A stretch of DNA of 64,000 nt from VRUE01 sp963704545 (GTDB lineage Bacteria > Actinomycetota > Thermoleophilia > Solirubrobacterales > 70-9): contig OY969915.1 in NCBI GenBank assembly GCA_963704545.1, forward strand, positions 744,001-808,000, written 5' to 3'. Below, one piece after another: positions 58,265 to 64,000 of this stretch. The translations under genes were made by a program, and so were the position numbers. The stretch's first letter is position 1, and every line of letters starts with the position of its first letter. The notes beneath the pieces were generated by a model. It was not told where the DNA came from, searched no databases, and saw nothing but the letters and a program-made list of their open reading frames with translations.

Positions 58265-59671
58265 ATGAGCGATGACCTCGCCTTCGCGGGAGCGGCGAAG
58301 CAGGCGGAGATGGTGCGGGCGGGGGAGGTCTCCCCGACCGAGCTGGTGCAGCACTGCCTGGACCGGATCGCCCGCCTCGACCCGCAGCTGAACGCCTTCC
58401 GCAAGGTCCTCGCCGAGAAGGCGCTGCTCGAAGCCCAGCAGGCCGAAGCGCGCCTGAAGGCGGGCGAGGAGCGGCCGCTGCTCGGCGTGCCGGTCGCGAT
58501 CAAGGACGAAAGCGCCGTCGCCGGCGAGGTGACCAGCTTCGGCACCGACGCCTTCACCGAGCCAGCCAAAGAGGACTGCGAGATGGTGCAGCGCCTGCGC
58601 GATGCCGGCGCGATCGTGATCGGCCTCACGCTTCTCCCTGAGCTAGCGATCTGCGGCTTCACCGAGTCGGCGACCTACGGCGTCACCCGCAACCCCTGGG
58701 ACCCGCAGCGCAGCCCGGCCGGCTCCAGCGGCGGCTCCGCCGCCGCGGTGGCTTCGGGGATGGTGCCGATCGCCTCGGCCGGCGACGGCGGCGGCTCGAT
58801 CCGCCTGCCGGCGGCCTCCTGCGGCCTCTTCGGGCTGAAACCGACGCGGGGGCGGATACCGCTTGACCCGCTCGACGAGGGCTGGAACGGCTTGGCGGTG
58901 CTCGGTTGCCTCAGCCGCACGGTGAAGGACACGGCGCTGTGGCTGGACATCACCGCGGGCGGCTCGAACGAGCCCGGTGCCCCGCCGCCGCCGGAGCGCC
59001 CCTTCGTCGAGTCGGCGAGCACCTCGCCCGGCAAGCTGCGCGTCGCCTACTCGACCCTGGCGCCCCGCGCCGCCGCGCCGCCGACCGTCGACCGAGTCGT
59101 CAAGGACGCGGTCGCCGACGCCGCCGAGCTGATGCGCTCGCTCGGCCACGAGGTGGCGGAGCAAGACCCCGACTGGGGCGGCATCGGCAACAACATCGCC
59201 CCGAGGTTCCTGCGCGGCGTCTCGGAGACCGTCGACGCAGTGCCCCACCCCGAGCGCCTCGAAAGCCGCACCCGCGGCTTCGGCCGCCTAGGGCGCCGCC
59301 TCCCCGGCTTCCTCTTCGAGCGAGCCCTCCGCGGCCGCGAGATAGACGCCGCCCGCATCAACGCCCTCTTCGACTCCCACGACGTCCTGATCACCCCGGT
59401 GATGGGCGGCACCGCCGTCCCGATCCGTCGCTGGGAGGGCAAGAACGCCATCCGGACCGTGATCGGAATGAGCCGTTTCTACCCCTACTGCGTCCCCTGG
59501 AACCACCTGGGCAACCCCGCGATGTCGGTGCCGATGGGCTTCGCGGCCGACGGGTTGCCGCTTGCGGTCCAGATCATCGGCCGCCCGGGCGACGAGGCGA
59601 CGCTGCTTTCGCTTGCGGGACAGCTCGAGGCCGAGCGGCCCTGGGCTGACAAGCGGCCACCGGTCTCATAG
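58265..59671 (+). CDS. Amidase signature family hydrolase
   Basis: 468 residues. Catalytic lysine in GVPVAIKDES, cis-serine and nucleophile serine in RSPAGSSGGSAAAVASG and GDGGGSIRLPAASCGLFGLKPTRGR. Then LGCLSRTVKDTALWLDI and GNPAMSVPMGF as usual in the family. Hydrolyses an amide bond; substrates range widely, and no GatA partners (GatB/GatC) are nearby, so it is probably a stand-alone amidase. A strong terminator follows. Confidence 0.93.
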   Translation: MSDDLAFAGAAKQAEMVRAGEVSPTELVQHCLDRIARLDPQLNAFRKVLAEKALLEAQQAEARLKAGEERPLLGVPVAIKDESAVAGEVTSFGTDAFTEPAKEDCEMVQRLRDAGAIVIGLTLLPELAICGFTESATYGVTRNPWDPQRSPAGSSGGSAAAVASGMVPIASAGDGGGSIRLPAASCGLFGLKPTRGRIPLDPLDEGWNGLAVLGCLSRTVKDTALWLDITAGGSNEPGAPPPPERPFVESASTSPGKLRVAYSTLAPRAAAPPTVDRVVKDAVADAAELMRSLGHEVAEQDPDWGGIGNNIAPRFLRGVSETVDAVPHPERLESRTRGFGRLGRRLPGFLFERALRGREIDAARINALFDSHDVLITPVMGGTAVPIRRWEGKNAIRTVIGMSRFYPYCVPWNHLGNPAMSVPMGFAADGLPLAVQIIGRPGDEATLLSLAGQLEAERPWADKRPPVS

Positions 59672-59673
59672 TG

Positions 59674-59709
59674 CCAACGCCCGCCGCGCGTCTGCGCGGC
59701 GGGCGTTGG
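59674..59709. terminator. Strong hairpin terminator
   Basis: CCAACGCCCGCCGCGC (59674-59689), loop GTCT, exact complement to 59709: 16 perfect base pairs. It is placed between the convergent amidase gene and the secreted protein gene. Confidence 0.8.
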
Positions 59710-59736
59710 GCAACTACAGGTACTGACTGACTGCTG

Positions 59737-60600
59737 CTATTCGCTTGCTTTAACCGCTTCGGGGCTGGCGAGCTGGAATTTGCCTTCGAGGACCGCCGTG
59801 TTGGTGCCGGCCGGGGACGGCAGGCCGACGATCGAGTTGACGAAGGGGTCGATGAGGAACGAGAAGAGCCCACCGCAACCGTTAGCTCCGGGTGCCGCGA
59901 ACGAGTTGTTCACAAAGGCGCCTCCGCTCAGGGTCAGGATCGTTCCCGCTTCGTTTTCCACCGCTGTTCCAGCACTGCCGTGGATGGGTTCATTCGGCGG
60001 GGGCGGCGACGTTTCCCCGGTGGTGAAGGGGATCACGACCGGTTTGGCATTCGAGCCGATGTAGCAGTTGCTGCCGAGGAACGAGTTGCTCAGCTTGATC
60101 TTCACCGGCAGCGTGAGAGCGTCGTCTTCTTCGGCAATCAGGTTCCCCAGGTTGACCTCGATCGCTGACGCAGGAGCGGCCAGTTCGACCGTTGCCGTGA
60201 CCCCGGTGAGGCCTTTGTTGATGGTTTCGTTGAACAGGTCCCGGAGGAATTTTGGCCACCATAGAGGCGCTTCGACTCCCAGGAGGCCTCCCGGAACCGT
60301 CTGCGGAGTTTTCACGAGGGTTTCGCCGTTTTCGGCACCGACGAAGTCAACGCCTCCTCCTTCGCTGAGTGCAAGCCCGCCTTGGAGAATCTGCGGAGTT
60401 TTCAGCGGAACGGTTTTTTTCCCGACCTGGAAGAAGCCACTGGTCGTTTCCGCGTAGGTGCAGAAGAAAATGGTTTTGTTCAAGGGACACTCGGCGAACT
60501 GTTTGTATTCGCCTGTCGGGTTGTGCGACGAGGCGAGCGCCTGCGATACCGGCACCACCAACGCCGCCGTCAACGCTGCGGCAATGAAAAGCCTTCTCAT
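59737..60600 (-). CDS. Secreted protein of unknown function in a lower-GC segment
   Basis: 287 residues. Signal peptide MRRLFIAAALTAALVVPVSQALA (first 23). The mature part has CPLNKTIFFCTYAETTSGFFQVGKKTVPL and a second pair of cysteines later; hydrophobic strands and phrases such as LQGGLALSEGGG suggest a beta-rich surface protein. I believe related proteins are common in Solirubrobacterales, but have no family name. AAAGGA lies about 9 nt before the ATG. GC content is visibly below that of the surroundings. Confidence 0.75.
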   Translation of the reverse strand: MRRLFIAAALTAALVVPVSQALASSHNPTGEYKQFAECPLNKTIFFCTYAETTSGFFQVGKKTVPLKTPQILQGGLALSEGGGVDFVGAENGETLVKTPQTVPGGLLGVEAPLWWPKFLRDLFNETINKGLTGVTATVELAAPASAIEVNLGNLIAEEDDALTLPVKIKLSNSFLGSNCYIGSNAKPVVIPFTTGETSPPPPNEPIHGSAGTAVENEAGTILTLSGGAFVNNSFAAPGANGCGGLFSFLIDPFVNSIVGLPSPAGTNTAVLEGKFQLASPEAVKASE

Positions 60601-60888
60601 TGGACTGGTCCTTTCCGTTGTTTGTGCAACGGCGGTCAAGGGCCGACGATCACAGGCAGTCGCTCCCCGGCAAAAAGGGCCCCCTCCCTATGTAACGAAA
60701 AGCTGCTCTATCGGTTCTGCAACCGCATAGTTGCTTATGAGCTAGAACTTTTTATCAAAAAGATGTTCCCAATGTATTTGGGGCCGCTGGCCTCGAGGCG
60801 CTCGATCACGTCGAAGGGCCTCCTTCGTCTTCATGCTTAGACTCGGCGCGATGGCGGAGAGAACCTTCTGGCTGCCCCCGCGTAGGAC
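60601..60888. other. Intergenic region, A+T-rich, between divergent genes
   Basis: It holds the ribosome site of the secreted protein gene and an A+T-rich stretch (about 60680-60790) with TTGATA-like and TAT-rich boxes on the minus strand that could be a promoter. On the plus strand TTAGACT (about 60837) precedes the holin-like fusion gene by about 50 nt. No open reading frame or RNA gene is credible. Confidence 0.4.
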
Positions 60889-62961
60889 ATGAGCCTTCGT
60901 GCCATCTGGCGAGCCCTGCTCGTCCTCCTGCTCGACGCGCTGACGCTGCTGCTGCTCTCGGAGGCGATGCCGGGCTTCGTTCTGGACGGCGCGCCTGCGG
61001 CGCTTGGTGCGGCCGCGCTGATCGGGCTCCTCAACGCCCTGATCTGGCCGGTTCTCGCTCGCTTCGCACTACCGTTGACCGTGCTCACGCTGGGTTTCGC
61101 GGCACTTTTGCTGAACGGCTTGCTCGTGACCTTCGCGATCGACGTCCTGCCCGGGGGGGAGATCGCCGGCGTCTTCGAGGGAGTGGTGGTGACGATCGCG
61201 ATGGCGGGGGTCACCGCGATCGTCTTCGGGCTGCTCGCGGTCGACGAGAACGAGGCCTGGTACCGCTACGTCGTTCGGCGGCAGGCGCGGCGCCGGAAGC
61301 AGACGGTCCGGAGTGAGGTCCCGGGTGTCCTGTTCCTGGAGATCGACGGCCTCGCCCACGACGTCCTCCGCCGCGCGCTCAGCGACGGCAGCGCTCCCAA
61401 CCTCGCCGCCTGGCTGCGGAGCGGCTCCCACCGGCTGGAGAGGTGGGAGACGGACTGGTCATCGCAGACCGGCGCCTGCCAGGCCGGGCTCCTGCACGGC
61501 AGCAACGAGGACATGCCGGCCTTCCGCTGGTGGGAGAAGGAGCGGGGCGCGGCGATCGTGACCAACCACCCGCGCGACGCGGAAGAGCTGGAGCGGCGGC
61601 ACTCGAACGGCCGCGGTCTGCTGCACGCCGACGGCGCCAGCCGCGCCAACATCCTCTCCGGCGACGCGCCGCACTCGATGCTGACGATGAGCACGGCGCT
61701 GCGCCGCCGCCGGCCGATCGGCCGCGACTACGCGGCGTACTTCGCCCGTCCCTACGCGGTCGCCCGCACGCTCGTCCTCGTCCTCGCCGACGTCGGCCGG
61801 GAGCGCCGCGCGGCCCGCAGCCAGGTCCGCGACGACGTCCGGCCCCGGATCGCCCGCAGCCGCTCCTACGCGCTCGTGCGGGCGTGGGGCACCGTCGTCC
61901 AGCGGGACCTGCAGGTCGCCGCGGTCGTCGGCGACGTCCTCGCCGGCCGCCCGGCGATCTACACCACCTTCCTCGCCTACGACGAGGTCGCGCACCACTC
62001 CGGCATCGAGAGGCACGACGCCCTCGCCGTGCTGTGTGACCTCGATCGCCAGATCGCCAGGATCGCCACCGCCTGCGCCGAGGCGCCGCGGCCCTACCGC
62101 CTCGTGGTGCTCTCCGACCACGGGCAGTCGCAGGGGGAGACCTTTCGCGACCGCTACGGGGAAACGCTCGAGGACCTGGTCCGCTCGGCCTGCGACTCCG
62201 AGAGCACGATCGTCGCCGAAGGGGGCGACGAGGATGCGCTCTCCTACATGAGCGCCGGTCTGACCGAGGTCGCGCGCGACGACACCTTGGCGGCGGGCGC
62301 AGTGCGGATCGCGACCCAGGGTCGCCGCGCCGACGGGGTCGTCACACTCGATCCCGATGCCCGCCATGAGGTCGAGGGAGCGGATGGCCATGAGGTTCCC
62401 GAGATCTCCGTGATGGCCTCCGGCTGCCTCGGCCTCGTCAGTTTCCCCCGCGAGCCGGGGAGGGTGACCCTCGAGCGGCTGGACGCCCTCTATCCCCGGC
62501 TACTGCCGGCGCTCCGCGACCACCCCGGGGTCGGGTTCGTCCTGGTGCGCTCCGAGCGCTCCGGCGCCATCGTCGTCGGCAGGAACGGGACCAGGTTCCT
62601 CGACGAGGACCGGGTCGAGGGGGAGGACCCGCTCGCGGGCTTCGGCCCCAACGCCGCCGAGCACGTCCGGCGCACCGACGGCTTTCCGCACTGCGCCGAC
62701 CTGATGGTCAACAGCACCTTCTGGCCGGAGTTCGGCGAGGTCGCCGCCTTCGAGGAGCTGGTCGGCTCCCACGGCGGCATGGGCGGGACCCAGAGCTTCC
62801 CCTTCGTGCTCCACCCGAGCGAGTTGGCCTGGCCCGAGGGCGACGTGGTCGGCGCCGAACGGGTCCACCGGATATTCCGGTCCTGGCTGGCCCAGCTCGG
62901 GCACCCGGGTTACGAGAGCGAGGTCGCCTCGCCGGGCGCCAGCACCCGCGCCTCCACCTGA
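60889..62961 (+). CDS. Holin-like four-helix membrane domain fused to an alkaline-phosphatase-superfamily phosphodiesterase
   Basis: 690 residues. About 1-125: four membrane helices (LLVLLLDALTLLLLSEAMPG, ALIGLLNALIWPVLARFALP, LTVLTLGFAALLLNGLLVTFAI, VVTIAMAGVTAIVFGLLAV), the phage-holin/YvlD-type fold. From about 145: phosphodiesterase with metal ligand VLFLEIDGLAHD, nucleophile region SSQTGACQAGLLHG, YDEVAHHSG, LSDHGQSQG and SHGGMGG, so the catalytic set looks complete. It should cleave phosphate esters at the membrane. Substrate unknown. Its 3' end overlaps a convergent gene by 52 bases. Confidence 0.85.
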   Translation: MSLRAIWRALLVLLLDALTLLLLSEAMPGFVLDGAPAALGAAALIGLLNALIWPVLARFALPLTVLTLGFAALLLNGLLVTFAIDVLPGGEIAGVFEGVVVTIAMAGVTAIVFGLLAVDENEAWYRYVVRRQARRRKQTVRSEVPGVLFLEIDGLAHDVLRRALSDGSAPNLAAWLRSGSHRLERWETDWSSQTGACQAGLLHGSNEDMPAFRWWEKERGAAIVTNHPRDAEELERRHSNGRGLLHADGASRANILSGDAPHSMLTMSTALRRRRPIGRDYAAYFARPYAVARTLVLVLADVGRERRAARSQVRDDVRPRIARSRSYALVRAWGTVVQRDLQVAAVVGDVLAGRPAIYTTFLAYDEVAHHSGIERHDALAVLCDLDRQIARIATACAEAPRPYRLVVLSDHGQSQGETFRDRYGETLEDLVRSACDSESTIVAEGGDEDALSYMSAGLTEVARDDTLAAGAVRIATQGRRADGVVTLDPDARHEVEGADGHEVPEISVMASGCLGLVSFPREPGRVTLERLDALYPRLLPALRDHPGVGFVLVRSERSGAIVVGRNGTRFLDEDRVEGEDPLAGFGPNAAEHVRRTDGFPHCADLMVNSTFWPEFGEVAAFEELVGSHGGMGGTQSFPFVLHPSELAWPEGDVVGAERVHRIFRSWLAQLGHPGYESEVASPGASTRAST

Positions 62962-63671
62962 GGTGCGAGGGCGTGCATCTGGGCGACGAACTCGCGCGGC
63001 GGCGAATGCAGCGGGCCGGGGCGAAACCGGTCCAGGCCGAACGGGTAGAGCGTCCCCCAGTGGATCGGGACCGCGATCCGCGGTGATAGCAGGGCCGCCG
63101 CCCGGGCGGCGCGCTCGGGGTCCAGGTGCCCGGCCCCGATGCTCGTGCCCCAACCCCAGATCGGCAGCAGGGCGAGGTCGAGCCCGTTGCCGCCGATCCC
63201 CTCCATGCCGTCGAAGAGGTCGGTGTCGCCGGCGAAGTAGATGCGCCGCTGTCCGCTCAGGTCGAAGCCCACAGCCCGCGAGGCTCGCTCGAAGCGCCGC
63301 CCGCCGGCCGGGTGGTTCGCCTCGGTGGCGGTGACGCGGACGTCGCCGACGCTGCCGGACTCGCCCGGGGCGAGCTCACGGACGTCGTCGAAGCCGAGGT
63401 TCTCGATGAAGCCTCTCGCCCCCGGCGAGGCGAAGACCGGCACTGCCCTGCTCAGCCGGCGCAGCGAGGGAGCGTCTGCGTGATCGTGGTGGAGGTGGGA
63501 GATCAGCACCGCGTCGACGCCCTCCGCCAGCAGCGGGTCGGGGACCTGCCCGTGGCGGCGCAGCGGGCCGACCCGGCGCCGTAGCACCGGATCGGTGAGC
63601 AGGCGGACCCCGTCCATCTCGACCAGGACGGTCGCGTGGCCGACGTAGGTGATCCGAGCCGCCACGGTCAC
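62910..63671 (-). CDS. MBL-fold (UlaG-like) metal-dependent hydrolase
   Basis: 253 residues. ITYVGHATVLVEMDGVRLLTDPV at the start is the UlaG/RNase-Z-like variant of the metallo-beta-lactamase fold. Metal motif SHLHHDHAD gives H59, H61, D63 and H64, then NHPAGG, FAGDTDLFDG and IHWGTLYPFG supply the remaining ligands. The exact substrate is open (phospholipid, lactone or nucleotide derivative). Start is the GTG at 63671; a GTG at 63665 is a possible alternative. Confidence 0.9.
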   Translation of the reverse strand: MTVAARITYVGHATVLVEMDGVRLLTDPVLRRRVGPLRRHGQVPDPLLAEGVDAVLISHLHHDHADAPSLRRLSRAVPVFASPGARGFIENLGFDDVRELAPGESGSVGDVRVTATEANHPAGGRRFERASRAVGFDLSGQRRIYFAGDTDLFDGMEGIGGNGLDLALLPIWGWGTSIGAGHLDPERAARAAALLSPRIAVPIHWGTLYPFGLDRFRPGPLHSPPREFVAQMHALAPQVEARVLAPGEATSLS

Positions 63672-63725
63672 CTTGTGGCTCGTCCGTGGCTGTGTCGGGG
63701 GCGCCGCGTATCGTCCCGCGTCCCG

Positions 63726-64000
63726 ATGAGTCCAAGGCGCGCGATCCGAGGGCGGTTGCGGCGGCCCGGCCGCGAAAGCGAGGGCGCCGAAGGAGAGATC
63801 GTCGAGATCGATCCCGCCGAGCTGAGCGGGATCTTCTCCGCTCCGGCTTGGCTGCGGGACCTCGGCTTCACCGCCTGGCTGCTCGTCGGGGCGGCCGCGG
63901 CACTGATCGGCGCGATCTGGCTCCTCGCGCTGACGGAGACGATCGTGATGCCGGTGATCGTGGCCGGGATCATCGCTTCCGTCACCTCTCCGCTCGTCGA
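63726..64000 (+). CDS. AI-2E family transporter, N-terminal part (truncated by window edge)
   Basis: 91 codons are in the window. After a basic cytoplasmic stretch and EIVEIDPAELSGIFSAPAW, the membrane part LGFTAWLLVGAAAALIGAIW and LALTETIVMPVIVAGIIAS is typical of AI-2E/YdiK/TqsA exporters. TATCGT lies 11 nt before the ATG. The transported compound cannot be told from this part. Confidence 0.85.
   Translation, partial: MSPRRAIRGRLRRPGRESEGAEGEIVEIDPAELSGIFSAPAWLRDLGFTAWLLVGAAAALIGAIWLLALTETIVMPVIVAGIIASVTSPLV

Overview
This is a chromosomal window from a high-GC actinobacterium. The mix of genes points to the Thermoleophilia/Solirubrobacterales lineage: several very large secreted beta-propeller-like proteins, a TCA block with a class E succinate dehydrogenase, many GTG starts, and many start codons only 5-11 nt downstream of a TANNNT box. 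That placement is an inference from gene content; there is no rRNA in the window. No tRNA, rRNA, CRISPR array, prophage or recognisable transposase was seen.

Layout. 1-4.8 kb: an ABC export pair, acetolactate decarboxylase, a membrane protein and a GT-C-like glycosyltransferase. 4.8-9.7 kb: dnaX-ybaB-recR, a degenerate GGDEF protein and a MerR-type regulator. 9.7-24.7 kb: a tightly packed envelope cluster of seven genes (secreted propeller-like proteins, a PstS-like protein, an FtsH paralogue, a 1478-residue surface protein with a decayed phosphoesterase-like region). 25.1-32.2 kb: an orphan PhoB-like winged-helix protein divergent from pstSCAB, which runs on into four coupled envelope/zinc-ribbon genes. 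32.2-35.2 kb: lysC and asd. 35.3-37.2 kb: a Na+/H+ antiporter flanked by two paralogous coiled-coil membrane proteins. 37.3-46.5 kb: succinate dehydrogenase, a site-2 protease, an AidB-like acyl-CoA dehydrogenase, icd and mdh. 46.6-53.5 kb: a DNA-binding protein, two lipid-modifying di-iron enzymes, hsp20, lon and a GT-C glycosyltransferase. 53.5-64 kb: a TetR/MMPL pair split by a lower-GC P-loop ATPase, an amidase, a lower-GC secreted protein, a holin-like/phosphodiesterase fusion, an MBL-fold hydrolase and the start of an AI-2E transporter.

The most unusual feature is a set of palindromic elements. One family (6018-6283, 8409-8692, 33865-34167, and a half copy at 49007-49094) has 14-15 bp terminal inverted repeats GCGGGTCCTGTC...GACAGGACCCGC. 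Each half folds into its own hairpin, and stem positions covary between copies. One copy lies in frame inside dnaX and shares 114 identical bases with the intergenic copy 2.4 kb downstream. A second family (24990-25067, 41227-41300, 42532-42599) has a conserved loop with a GCGAAGC/GCGAGGC-type core and stems that differ from locus to locus but are perfectly paired. Further palindromes lie in frame inside the glycosyltransferase at 3222-4808 and in sdhB. Together these suggest an active palindrome-generating or palindrome-mobilising process that tolerates insertion into protein linkers.

Phosphate appears to be a second theme: two PstS-type proteins, pstSCAB, a receiver-less PhoB-like protein, and similar sequence motifs upstream of both PstS genes. 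Boundaries were read by eye; functional assignments rest on visible motifs and family knowledge, with no database search.
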